From Enoplosus armatus (taxonomy: Eukaryota > Chordata > Actinopteri > Centrarchiformes > Enoplosidae): DNA of 64,000 nucleotides. The notes under the pieces were generated by a model. The model made no database searches. It saw only the letters and a list, made by a program, of their open reading frames with translations, and was not told the DNA's origin. Both the position numbers and the translations under genes were made by a program. The stretch spans positions 14,663,501 through 14,727,500 of the forward strand of contig NC_092191.1 of assembly GCF_043641665.1 (NCBI RefSeq). The letters are read 5' to 3'. Shown piece after piece: positions 22,997-35,900 of the stretch (position 1 is the first letter of the stretch; the number at the start of each line of letters is the position of its first letter).

Positions 22997-24608
22997 CATT
23001 CCTTTAACAGACAATATATTTGCAGAAAATAAAATCTATATTTTGATAAAGACCAATCAACCAAGTATCTTTAAAAAAGAAAAGTTGATTTACGTTGAAA
23101 ACTGATGAAATGATGTCATCTACTGGCTGATTTTTTTATGTCCTAAGAAAAATAAGATCTTTGGAGCAGATGAAATAAACCATATCTTCATCTATACTTT
23201 TTATATTTATCTATCAGTCAGTGAGCTCCCATATTTCCTAAAAGACGTTAATGTGATGTTTGTGTGCAGGTTTTTAAAATACTGAACAATGGGCAAGGAT
23301 CAAGGAACAAGAGGAATAGTGAGGAGGAAGTGGAGCTGGTACACAGTGGAGAAAGTCAGCGAGTAGAATATTGTCTACTAGCCCAGCGCTGGACAGGCTG
23401 GTATTTCACACCACTGTGACTGAAGGGGAACATCACACACACAGAGCAGTTCTGCTTTTAAACTTGTATTTGAATAAGAGGCCCTCAGCTTTCTGTGTAT
23501 CTCTCTGTGCTGTTAAAACTGACAATCTGGTGCGGAGCTCCACATCCATACCTCCAAGATAAATACATATCAGAACCAAACTCTCTGAGCTTTAACTCGT
23601 ACAGCAATGATGACCTCAGCCTTGGTATCAGTCCAAACCGCTCACCTTGTGACACTTTTTCTTAAAAACCACGGGTGAAAGTGAACTTTTTTTTATGTTT
23701 CTTCAGTTAATTGCAGCCAGTTTACTTGAGGTTATTCATCCTTTTAAAATGCCTGCTGGTTGCTAAATACTCGCCTCAGCAGAAAATGCTGGTTTACTGT
23801 GTCACACGTTGACATCCTCTGGCAAAGCTGTGTGAACCACCCTGGAACGTGCTCTGGGCTTGAAACCAGCTGCCATTGCCAGACCCATATAGCCACTCTT
23901 TGGTGTGTGCCACGTGGACTATTCCAAGAGCCTCAACCCAAATATCTCTGCCACAGAGCTACGAGAGCAAGGTTTTGACTTCCCCATTTTCCCTAATAGC
24001 ACATTTTTTTCCTGGCCTCACCATCATTTACTTAACCCCTTCACTCCCTGGTTTCCACACTGTGAGACAGATGGTCTGGTGCAAAACCACAGACACAGAC
24101 CTTTTCATCTCTCTAAACCATAAGATTCTGCAAACTCAATTGTACATTATCACAAAGACCTCTGCTGAGGCAATGCACATTTTCTAAGTATATTTTACTA
24201 TGAAGGGTATTTGAGGAATTGGATCAAGCTGGTTGACTTTCTTTTAAGTTTATCATGAACGTGGGCATTGTAGTTTATTTTGAAATACTCACTAGCGCAT
24301 AAAATGTATAATTGCCACCAAAAATAGTCCCCAACAAATGTACAACAAATTACATTTGCTAAAAACTAGTGCCCAGCTGTTTACGGAAATTATTAAGCCT
24401 TTTAAAACAAACAAACAAAGAAAAAAGAATGAAAATGAAATTACTCTTCAGTAGGAATTAATGAGTTTGGGGCTGAGAGCCACATACAAGATAGGGAAGT
24501 GAGAACACAGAGTGTGTATACAATAACAGAAATATAAATGAACATAATCCTTCTAAATGTACTTTAGCTAGTATTTCATACGGTAGGAGTAATGTTGGTT
24601 AAACGGTT

Positions 24609-26359
24609 TTATTTTAATAGTACGGCAGTATTACAATGGGATACCTGTCAATCCTCATGTATATAATCAACAAAATGGTGTACAAGTGATTTATTTATGA
24701 AACAGAACAATCTTACACTAATGTTTGTAGAAAATGTATATCTAACACAAGTATACAAAAACATTTACATTTTGTGCATTTCAAACTCTCAACAAAATGA
24801 ACAAGATGGAAACCAAACATGGAAGTACACGAATGCTATACAAACTAACGACAACAAGGTCGTACACTGACACGTCCTCGATCCACACTATACAGTCACA
24901 CAGTCACACCGTCGTCTGGATTCCGTTTCAACCAACACTGTAAAAGTTTCACGACATCCATAAGTGATATTTATGACTTACATATGAATGTAAAAGTAAT
25001 TTGTATAAAATGTTTTCACTGTGTTTGATCTTCAGGACTCCATCACACATAATGATGGACTGAACCTCAGACTCTCTGTTGTGCACTTAAAACTGCAATG
25101 CAATTAGTTTCATTATCTTTTCAACTGATGTTATTACCCTTTTCTACATTTGTTTTGTTTGTAGACATGTTACAGATGAGAGGTGTTTCAATATCATGTA
25201 AGAAAAGGGTGTTTGCTACAGTGCCAGAAGCTCAATTTGCAGCCAATTTTGATGATGGACCATTTATAAGCTCCTATAGCCGTTGAGTATGAGCACTGAA
25301 AAATATTCCACATGTACCAACGTGATATATCACTTTGAGGACAATGAGGCCCAGTCTGGACAGCTAAGAAAATAAACACAGTGGCTTTTTTAACATACAC
25401 ATACTACCAGAATTAACTTTCTTTGGCAGCTACTATCACATACATAAACATATGCTGTGATTACTTAAGAGCAGCTGATGCTCATCCTTCCCAAAGCTTC
25501 ACACTACAGTTTATCTGAAAGATTTGAAAAACTAAAAAGTAAAGGAAATGCATGACAACACTAAAAATATTGCAATACTATAATGTGTTATCTTGACGTT
25601 TGTGATATTCAATTATGCGTTTTTGTCAGTGTTAACAAATAAATAATTATTTACAAACTCTAGCAAAAAATGCAAACAAACAAAACAAGCAGAACATAAA
25701 TAATTTACAAAAGGAATTATAATACAGACTTAGTATAAACATCTTTGGCACTTGCTAAAATGGCTTATTTAAATTGTTCACTCAAGTTCTCCGTAAAAAA
25801 AAACAAAAACACATTCAGGATGAAGAGAATGAGGAAAAATAGTAATGGACTTGAGACGGCTAAATAATTATGCTTTGGTTACAGTTTATGTTTGTTACGA
25901 CACTTTATGATCAGTTATTCAGCAAAACAGAAGCCATGAATGAGCCTCTTAATCCCAAACAGACATAAATGTATTAAAAATAGTAAACAACCGAGTCACT
26001 TACAAGTTGTAGGAAGTAAGAAACTGTAGGAAAGCACATACAGCATCTAAGTGGTTGTACAATGAATCCTTTAAAATGTAGACATAGGTACATTGGTTAT
26101 AATTAGATAATCTGCCAAGGCTTTTTAAAAACTCCTCCACTCTCATCAGTTTTTCTTTCCCAGCTTAAGGAAATGCATATAAGTCAACAGGAAAACTGAA
26201 ATCGGCCATGGTTTCCTCTCCAGTGGATGGATCCAGGCAAAACACAGAAAAAGTATGGAAAGTCCCATGTACGTTGAAATGGATTTAGCGTTGACGTGAT
26301 GTTTACTTTGAGAGATTCTTGTCTTTTGCCTTCTGATGTTTTTTTCTATCAGACTTGAT
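24609..26359 (-). other. thbs2: thbs2 3' untranslated region
   Basis: AT-rich sequence following the inferred tiny last coding exon. On the minus strand AATAAA signals occur at 24690-24695 and 24609-24614, giving a UTR of about 1.7 kb, similar to the long 3'UTR of mammalian THBS2. Many ATTTA words on the minus strand suggest mRNA instability elements. No ORF here is credible. Confidence 0.6.
24690..24695 (-). terminator. thbs2: Candidate polyadenylation signal of thbs2
   Basis: AATAAA on the minus strand, about 1.67 kb after the proposed stop. A second candidate lies at 24609-24614, and which one is used cannot be told from sequence alone. Confidence 0.45.
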
Positions 26360-26921
26360 TCAGTTATCTGTGGAAAGATTGAGAAAATAGCTTCCATTAC
26401 CGCCACATTTATAATCAAAACTAGGACACTCAAGGAGATTCACACAGTCAGAAGTGCCAGAGTGCAGCAACAACATGTGCACTGTGTGCGTCAAAAAAGC
26501 CTGTCTTCAGGAACGTGGCTGTGATTGTGAAAAGGCTGCGGGCTCATTTTCCACTGTTTAGCACTCAACAGAAGATCTGAAGTCCTTGGACTGACACACA
26601 AGGTCTTTCACAATGCATCTGGGGCATTGTACATGGGCAAGCTGACAAGCAGAAACATAGCGTGACTCTTTTTCTTTGCTTCAGCCAACAAACAACACAT
26701 AACCGCTCTCATCATTACCTTGTGAACACTGTTGGCAACTCCGGCTTATCTGAGGTTTGAAAAAGATGTTGAAGGTTTAAAGACTTGGCCCACATTATTC
26801 AAATATAGAGACAGTTGTCTCCCTGATCTCTCTGATCTTTGTACGATACACGTATCGACATGTGTGGACCATACATGTGCCCCATTACATACACATATAC
26901 TGTACATACACGTATATAGAG

Positions 26922-26961
<40 letters not shown>

Positions 26962-29900
26962 TACTGCAGCGAGTCTGGACCAAGATCCTACACAACTAAC
27001 ACCTGAAATTCCCATCAATCCAACGACTAAACCCATAAATGTCTACATGTACATTTGATTACATTTATGTTAAAGGAAAAAAATACATTGGCTAGATGGG
27101 TGAACTATGTTCAAGTGTATGTGGCACTTTGAGTACAAGGTGTCCTGTAATGCATTAACGTAGGTGCATGAGGTTCAGCACAGTACAAGTGTCTTAGCTG
27201 TCGCATGTAGTGGTTTCTGAAGTTTCTGTTTTTGAAATTGAATATCATACACACACACACACACACACGTTGTTATTTCTATGACAAAACAGAAACTTTT
27301 ATGGTTAGAACTTTAAAGTAATGAAAGTGTTTGCACTAACCTCTGCACTCATACTTGAGGTCGGAGAAGAACACCAGCTCTTGCGAGAAGACAAACAAGC
27401 CTAACCTTCCTCCGGCAAACGTCTTGTCATAAACTGGTCCTGAGTCAGCCATGATCTGTTTACCTTCATAGACCACAACCCTGCGAAACAAGAGGCAAAC
27501 ATGAACGTCTTAATGTGTGGAGATAACACCTTTATACATATATACTGATATACATTTATCACCTTTATGTACAGAAATGTGTGTCTGTGGCTGAACCAAC
27601 ATTTCACATTGTAAACTTCTTTCTTGTTGTCACTGGTGATCTTGTTTGTGTTCCTCTGTTTCTCTCTGTTCTTGCTATATTACGTCTTTCTAATCTTTTC
27701 TGGGATGCACTAAAAAGCCATGTATCTGCAGTAGAGAGACTCTTTGTCCTGCAATCAAAGCTGCCTATTATTGAGAGTAATTCCACTTTATTTCTTACCT
27801 TATAAAACCAGTCTTTGGTCTGTGGATGAGATGCCACCTGTAAGCAGTGTAATCCTTCCAACCAATGTTTTTGGGGTCATGCCACAGAGTGCGCACCTAT
27901 GCATAATAATGAACAACACTTAATATTGCTACAGCCTTTAAAACAGACCAAATAGCATTTAGACTGCAGCCCACCTGTCCAGGAGTGTTGCCCGTGTGCC
28001 ACAAAGCATTCCTGAGGTTTTCTCCGGTGCCAGTGGTCGAGTTGACGACTTTGAGTGAAACGCCAGAGATGCCAAAGGCCTTGGAGGGCTTGTCCTCCCA
28101 GTAAGTCTGTGTGATCTGCTTCCACATCACTACATAAAAGCGCCCACTGGACTGGTAGCCGAAAACAAAGCCTGCATAGTCATCATCTCTGTCCGTGTTC
28201 ACGTACATCGTCCCACTGAAGTCCACAGCGTTGAACTCATCAAAACCTGTGATGGCGTGAGAGAAACGTGATGCTTCATGTGGCACTCTGTGCAGTCAAA
28301 TGGAGTGTGAGCAGCAAATGAACATGAAATGGTTGTTGGAGAGTAAACATATGTGTGCTGCTCACCTACTGCAATGCCTGGGTCAGAGTTGGCTGTTTGA
28401 ACCAGCTCTTTGCCCTGGTGTCTGACCACCCAGTTGGGATCAATTTGAGTGGTTCCCTTAGGATCCAAGTGGACCATCTGGAACTTCCGGAAGTCCGTGA
28501 CACTAATGGCGTTGTTCTCCGGACACACATCAAGAATATCTGGGATACTGTCGTTGTCAAAGTCATCTTTGCAGGCATCACCTCTTCCATCGCCTTTAAA
28601 AAAAGACATCAAATAAAAAGGTTTGACCTAATTCAAATTAGACATGCATGATATAAACTACATTTTCCTATTTTACCATAGGTTGGAAAAAGCTCTATGG
28701 CAGCTAATCTGAGTGTCATAATACTGCAGTGAGTGTTGAAGAGCTCCTCCAAGTTGATATTAAAAATGAATGGGGAAAAGAGCAATTCCTCCCAGGATAC
28801 TGGCTTTAATACCTTTGCCAAGTCCACTAAGGAAAATCAGCCATGTTTTCATGCTATGACAACTTCCACTGATACTTGTAACTATCTGAAGTCTGAAGTC
28901 TATTAGAGCCAGACTGCAGGCCAGGAGCTCACAGTGGAAAGGACACCAGTGGCTAATGAAGGCCACTGCGTGGAAGTAGCTAGCTGCTTTCTGTCATCAT
29001 CTTTGTTATTTCACAAGGGGCTAAAACGATTCTATCAAATAAACACTATCTGACGAGCTGTGAAAAAAGTGAGCGCGTAGGTGTCCAGGGCCTTCCTCCT
29101 TCGTGGCCTGTTTCCAGTTACAGACAGCTGTACAAACTCCAGGTAACCCTGCTTAAATTGGGCACTGTGGATTAATCACGAGCAAAGCCTGAAGGAAATA
29201 AAAACTTCACAGCCTGGCATGTGCCCCCGTGGGCGGCTCACTGAAGTCATGCAGAATGACATCAGCCATGCCAACCCAGTCTTTGACTCTTTCCACAGAC
29301 ACCATATTTCACACCTGCTGCAGTGAAGCTAATTGCTTACTGTGAAAACATCTGGGAAAAGGCATATTGAAACAAAATGTGAACATCACTGAGTAATGAG
29401 TACAAAGTCTGAGTGCATGGGGTTCAAGAGAGAAAGACTATTTAAGCAAACAGAAAATCTGGGCCATTATACAAACTATAAATATAGTTATAGATGATCA
29501 ATTCCCAGACTGACAAGTACAGCTACAGTCTCAAGAAGTCTCTCAAATCAGGACAAATAAGATTTAACTTAATGTGTGCTGGCATGTGTCATAAACTGGT
29601 CATGTGGTAATTAACTAATGGTAATTAAATGGTAATTAATTCATTCATGGTGAGATTATTTTGTCAACTGCTGTTTCCAAGGTCAAGAAAGAACTCTCAA
29701 TCTTGAAATCTTAAGCCATCATGGACAAGAAGTCCTTTCAGTGCTCAGAGAAATCTGAGCATCCAGCTCATGATACAATCGAAAGCTCCAACTGAGTCCA
29801 CCTTGTGGTGAGAGTATTTTGTCATCTCTCAGTATGTCATACTGTATCTTTATGTAAAAGTAGTAAGTCATTACTTACTATATACTATTTGCAAGAAAAC

Positions 29901-32900
29901 AACAAATGATGTTTACTTGTGTTATTTTCTGGTTTCTGTGTATTTACTGTTAAAGTACAAAATCTGTTGGTTTTCCAAGTATTATAATTCTACATAATGA
30001 CAACAAACAGTATTATGAAATGTTAAACCCTGATCTTAGTTTATTCAACATAAACCAAAAAGTACATTATCTAGCTACAGATTTATGGGTTTGTTGTTAG
30101 TTTTGTTGTTGGCTTGCCAGTTCACAAGTCTTATGATAGCATGCAGCAAAATGATACTACTGCAACTTAGTAACTTTAGTCTGAGAATGTTTTAAGTTAG
30201 CTACCGTTGATTCAAGCAAATGTGTAATTTGTAGTTGAGCAGGAAAATTTTGGTCCCCTTTGGACCGACATTTCTGCATTACTGCCTCAAACAGTATGTA
30301 TACTACTGGGCAAATATGCAAAACATCAACAGCTGGATTCACAGAAAATTCAAAAGCACATGGCAAGCAACCTATAAACCCTTTAAATGTTACATCCTCA
30401 CCATCAGAGTCCAGCTGGTCTGCGTTGGGTGTTAGTCTGCAGTTGTCCTTGTCGTCAGGTATACCATCATCATCATCATCATAGTCACATGCGTCTCCTT
30501 TGCCATCTTTGTCATGGTCTGCCTGGTTGGCGTTGGCCACATAGGGACAGTTGTCCAGGTTGTTCTGATGGCCGTCTTCATCGATGTCCTGGTTATTGTC
30601 ACACTGATCTCCAACCAGGTCATTGTCTACGTCAGTCTGTTGGACAAATACAGACAGAGGTTAACAGTATTAACTTCCTGTCCCTATACAGTTGTACAGG
30701 AACGTGTCATTATATGCAGTGTGGTTCAGTACCTGGTCAGGGTTGTGCAGCAATGGACAGTTGTCACACTGGTCACCAACTCCATCCATGTCAGTGTCCT
30801 TCTGGTCAGTGTTGTACACGTAGGGGCAGTTGTCATTCTCATTCAGGATTTCTGAGGACAAGGGGCAGTTGAAATTAAGGTGTGAATATAATATAATGTA
30901 TTTTATAATAATAATATAATATAATAATAGCTGCCCTAGATGAACTGATTACAGTATGTTATCTGTTAAGGTTTGGCAGTTTTACCATCTCCATCAATGT
31001 CCACTGCGCAGGCGTCCCCTTCTCCATTGTGGTCGGTGTCTATTTGAGCAGGGTTGTGTTCATAGGGACAGTTGTCGCAGCGATCACCAACTTCATCCTT
31101 GTCAAAGTCAAACTGACGAGGATTGTAAAGTAGAGGGCAGTTGTCCTGTGGCGGAAAAGTGTAAGGTTGTTAGAGAATTCTTTGAGTATCGTGAATCTGA
31201 TCATTGAATAAAATTTGTGAAAAACTCTCGTACCCTCTCATCCAGGATTCCATCGTTGTCGTCATCCTTGTCACAAGCATCTCCTTGACCGTCTTTGTCA
31301 AAGTCTTCTTGTCCAGAGTTGGGAAGGCTAGGGCAGTTATCCTGAAATAGCAGTGGGATGTTTTACGGATACAATAGTCTAGAATCACTGCAGGATAGGC
31401 TACATCAAATTAGGTGACAAAGTACAATGAAATACCTTCTTGCAGTGATAGGTGGCGTTGGCACCACACACAAGGTTCTGATTGGGCCAGCCGTCCAAGT
31501 CTGAGTCTTCTCCACAGATGAAACCATCTCCAGCGTAACCAGTCCTACACTCACACTTGTACATAGGGTCACTGAAGTGGCTGATGTAGATGCATTCGGC
31601 ATACTTGTGACAGTTGTGGGTCTTGTCCTTGCATGGGTTCTCTGGCTCACACACCTAAAGAAAAAAAACAACTGAGTTGAACTGTATCATGAGATTTGCC
31701 ACCAACCACACCCAACGTCAAGGGCACTAGATGTGGTCTGCCTGAAAAAGAAAAATTCCATGCCCTTGTCATCAGTCATACATGGTTTCCGTTTTGTTGT
31801 CAGCATCTGGTGACATGTTCTCTATGTAGTTTTCTTTTTGGAAGACCACTCCAAACTCCAAATCAAACTGAAGGGTTAAGGGAGAGATTTTGGACAAAGT
31901 CAAAGTGTGGGGCACTTCTGAGCACAGTTGATTTTATGAAATACCACTTAATGCATCATACACCCCACTACGACCCACTGTTGCCCTTTTATTGCAGCAC
32001 AAGGTAGGCACAGCTGCCACTCATTACCAGAGGATGAACATAACTCCAGTTTGGATGCCACTCCATGAGCTCATAGAGCAGAAGGTGACAGTGAGAACAA
32101 GCCTTTGATCAAAACTGTGAAATGGAGCCCCTTAATGCCAGCAATGAGACAATTCCCTTTTTCCCAAATCAATTAGTGAAATTGGGGCATCATATCAAAG
32201 ACAAGCAGCTGCAGAGGCCAAATAGTGACAAAATGGTCCAGGAGGGATTTTGTGCAAGTACTGGTCAGAGTGGCACGGCAAGGTTTTCAGTTTTCCAGGA
32301 ACTCTGTGAATTCAGTGATCACAAGAGAGCAGAAAAGTGTGTTCCAATCAAGTAATTAATAAGACATATATGACATGTAATATTATCTGTGATATAGCTA
32401 AAATTTAGCAGTTATGACAGGAGCGGAAATGCACATTTTAATACTGATCCATTCAACATCAATAGTAAAATTACAGTATAAAGAACTGTGTCAATCTGCC
32501 CCTGATCTCACAATGAAAGAACCAGAGATGTGTAGTACATGTTGTTAAGAGTTGCCCAACTCTCCTCCCTTTCCTTCTGCTTGCTGCTTCTGGGTCAAGG
32601 TGAGTCAAATTTATATATGGTGGCCCAGGGCCTCCCCTCCAACACTGTGTAAACACTCTCACTGCAACAATGAAGCCCATAAATCACCCAGCTGCTGCTA
32701 CCATCATTCATAAATTTAGATCTGACATACAAATATCTGCACAACTGCTTTTGAATCAATGGTCTGCTATTGGCACTGAATGAGAGTAACTTCAGCTCAC
32801 CTGTTTGTTCTTCTTGGCAGCCTCCACACCCATACCAAAAGGCTGGGTGCCCTTGTAGCGCTTCGGACAGGGCAGGCAGTGGAAACCTGGATCGGTGTTG

Positions 32901-35900
32901 ACGCAGCGCTGCGTTCCACTCACTTTGTAGCAAACATCAGACACCATGTCACACTGGAGGAGGGAAAGAGAGAGAAGCACCGGTAAAACGTAGAGTAAAA
33001 GGTCTGGTTTATGCACATAAGAAAAAACCTATAAACTTTTACCTCATTAATGTCTTCACAGTGGGTACCATTTCCACGGAAACCAGCAGGGCATGGGCCA
33101 CACTCCCAGGATCCATCTGGAGAGCTGTTGCAATCCACTCCTCCAAAGCATGGGTTAGACAGACAGCCATCTGCAAGGGATTTAGATGATTTAAACATCG
33201 CTGGACATATCTGCATAGTGTGTCTCCAAATGACTCAACTTTAATTTGTAATGGTTTCTATCTAAACTTGATGTCTCAAGATAAAGCCACACCAGCTGGG
33301 ACATACTCTGCATAAACAATCCATACTTTAAAGGGTTGGTTCAACCAAATTACAAATTTTCTCTAGATGTATAAAGCTATGCCTAAAGTTTTATATGATC
33401 AGGTTTTGAATTTTTGCCTTCACCCCGATACAATAGTGGTAAATGGTATTGGTTTTAGTTCGTGGTGTGCACAGCAGTGACAAAGTACATCTCTTAAAAG
33501 AAACAGTGGGTCCCCCGTTACTTACGCAGTGAGGAGTAAATGAGAAAATCTTTTCTTTTTTATAATTTGTGTGAACCAGCCCTTTAAAGCCTGCATTCAG
33601 TCAAAAATATGTAATACTAAATCATAATTTTAAAGTAACAAGACTAACAGCTTGATTCCACTGGGCACGGCTTCATACCCCACCCCCACCCCACCAGCAG
33701 TGTTTCTGAAACGCACTGCAGCACATCTGGTGGGATCACAAGCATTGTCTAAAGGGGCCGCGATCAGCTCCGGCAGGCATCGCAGTCTACAACCATGCTA
33801 GCTAAGCTACGTAGGTGCAGCGGTGCTTTGAGCTTAATGCTAACATGCTCACAATGACAATGCTAACAGGTATAATGTTTGCCATGTTCAGCATCTTAGT
33901 TTAGTATATTAGCATGCTATCATTTGCTAATTAGCTGTAAACACAAAGACCAACTGAAGCTGATGGGAATGTTAGTTTTGCAGTTATCTGGTCTACGATT
34001 GTGACTGAAAGCCACAGATGTCAACTTATTGGTGGCACTAGAGGAAAAATCATAGGATCACCAATGCCAGTAGGATTCACCCACTGGGAGCATGATTGTC
34101 TGTAGAAATGACATTGCAATAAAAACAAGAGATATTTCAGTCCTGACCAAAGTGGAGGGCCGACCGCCCGGCATTGCCATCCCTAGAGCCTGTTGCTCGC
34201 ATGGCTGAAAACATAATGTAGAGTGACCGATGCTCACCAACAGGACAGGCTTTTTTGTTACAGCTGTCATCGTCGTTGGCCTCTCCGATACACTTATTGC
34301 CGCCGTGCTGAGGTTGAGGGCTGTTGCACTCACGCGCCCGACTTTTGACTCCCCCTCCGCATGTTGCTGAACAGGTTGCCCATGGAGACCAAGGACCCCA
34401 GCCACCATCAACTAAAAAGATGCACAGATAGATTTTCAGTTGTTAATCTTTGACATCAAGCATTTTATATCACAAATATTTCAACTCTTTGTTTTGTTTC
34501 TTGACAGAAATATGTCAACATTTAAAGTCCGAAAAGTGAAAAGTGGCCAGAGAGTCAGAAGCCTGGAACTTAATACTACAAGAGAAAACATATTGAGCTG
34601 ATTTGAGTCAACATTTCCTGAGAGACAGACAGGAGGCCGGTCCAAAACACATGGGGAATGTTGCCTCAGGGGAGCCATGAGGCACGAGAAAGTCTGGATG
34701 TTCGACAGGGGCACTGCTGTAATGGAGATGCTGCTTTTGAGAGTTCCCCTCACAGGCTGAAACACTCACTGGGACAAGGCTGGGCAGTACAGCGCTGAGT
34801 CTCTCTCCCACTTCCCTCGCAGTCTTTGCCCCCCAGCTGAGGCACGGGAGCATTGCAGTGCCGTATCCTGGTGATCTGTCCTTCTCCACAGGTCACTGAG
34901 CAGGACGACCACGGCGACCACAAACTCCACCCTCCGTCCTGGCGAACTGGGTATCAAACATCAAACATATCAGCCAGACATCACCAAAACACATGTCATG
35001 TATTATCCTCTAGATTTCCTCTCAGTCAAGTATTTACAGACATGTATAATTTGCAAAAGTAAAAAAAAAAATGGCCACCACATTTTCTACAAGTAAACAT
35101 TATGTGATGCTGGCGACGATGGCTCACTTTCAAAGATGTTCGAAGAAGCTTGCGCCAGTATTTATGTCATTGTGGGTAAACTGTCCTCCAGCGGTTAGAC
35201 TGATTCAGTCACTCACACAGATGCAGTGTAATGTTAGCTGCAACCAATAACACATGCTAATCCTGCAATTCACTAGCTTTGGCATCCAGCACAAATCTGG
35301 CGAAATCTCCTGACACCCCACCTCATATAGAGTAAAAATCTAATGATCAAATGCATTAATATTTTATAAATTTGCATGGCAGACAGTGGTGAGTCATTGC
35401 ACTGTGGAACACCCTCTCAGCCAGTGATTTATATGGAATTAACTTTGACTGGGCACACCCTGCAACCCGACCATGCAATCCAGTTCCTCACTGGGATTCA
35501 GTCTCACTGAGATGGATCCATTCTCAACAGATTTATGGAGGCATTTGGAGAATCTCATATCCATCTGATCTCATATTTAACTCACTGCTGAGTTTTTCCA
35601 CAGTTCCATCATGTGCCTCCCTCCCATATGTCATACTGTTGTTTGTTTTAGATTATTGTGTTGTTGTGGCAATGGCAGAGACATACTTAGATCAAGAAAA
35701 TATCACAGCACTAAGGCGATTACTACTGGATGTCATCTATTTGAATGAAACAGCGACAGGAGATAAACTATTAAGAAAATATCCGCACCACGGCTGTCGC
35801 ATTTGCTCAGGCTGCACTTGCGGGTCTGGATAGAAGGTCCGGTGCAGGGGTTACTGGTTGCATCACATGAACGACCCCTTTGTTGAGTTCCTGTCCCGCA

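Larger units (their letters stand above)
17067..24600. other. Intergenic region, no supported gene
   Basis: About 7.5 kb between the candidate divergent gene and the thbs2 3' end. The open frames (for example 17588-18010 minus and 20844-21257 plus) lack matching splice sites, known motifs or initiation context, and I do not call them. The region contains a TACTTGTACTTT-type repeat (18465-18640), a poly-A tract (19959-19975), an AT-rich repeat-like block (20860-20960) and a foldback repeat (22736-22996). A short exon-like segment with a strong acceptor (CCTCCTCCGACAG) at 18037 is open for 29 codons only. Confidence 0.5.
26360..28593 (-). other. thbs2: thbs2 C-terminal lectin-like domain and tiny last exon
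   Basis: From [15 protein letters not shown] onward, exons 28366-28593, 27975-28246, 27799-27896 and 27341-27480 encode the conserved globular domain ([71 protein letters not shown]). The last of these ends AGA|G and needs two more bases plus a stop. The best acceptor is at 26368-26369 (minus strand TCTTTCCACAG|ATAACTGA), giving Asp-Asn-stop, an 8-base coding part about 1 kb away. Confidence 0.85.
28366..31341 (-). other. thbs2: thbs2 calcium-binding type 3 repeats with RGD
   Basis: Exons 31234-31341, 30986-31145, 30733-30851, 30402-30636 and the first part of 28366-28593 encode Asp-rich DxDxDG repeats joined by DNCP turns. The integrin motif RGD is present as [12 protein letters not shown] at about residues 928-930. 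Exon 30402-30636 contains a short GAT run coding for five aspartates (DYDDDDDG). Confidence 0.93.

Noticed and set aside
26732..27058. Open frames over the CA tract on both strands
   Set aside because: Low-complexity TH/CV runs from the microsatellite; intronic in thbs2.
30387..30872. 161-codon open frame on the plus strand
   Set aside because: It is antisense to the Asp-rich type 3 repeat exons of thbs2. The His/Ser/Cys-rich product is a by-product of GAY/TGY-rich coding on the other strand.
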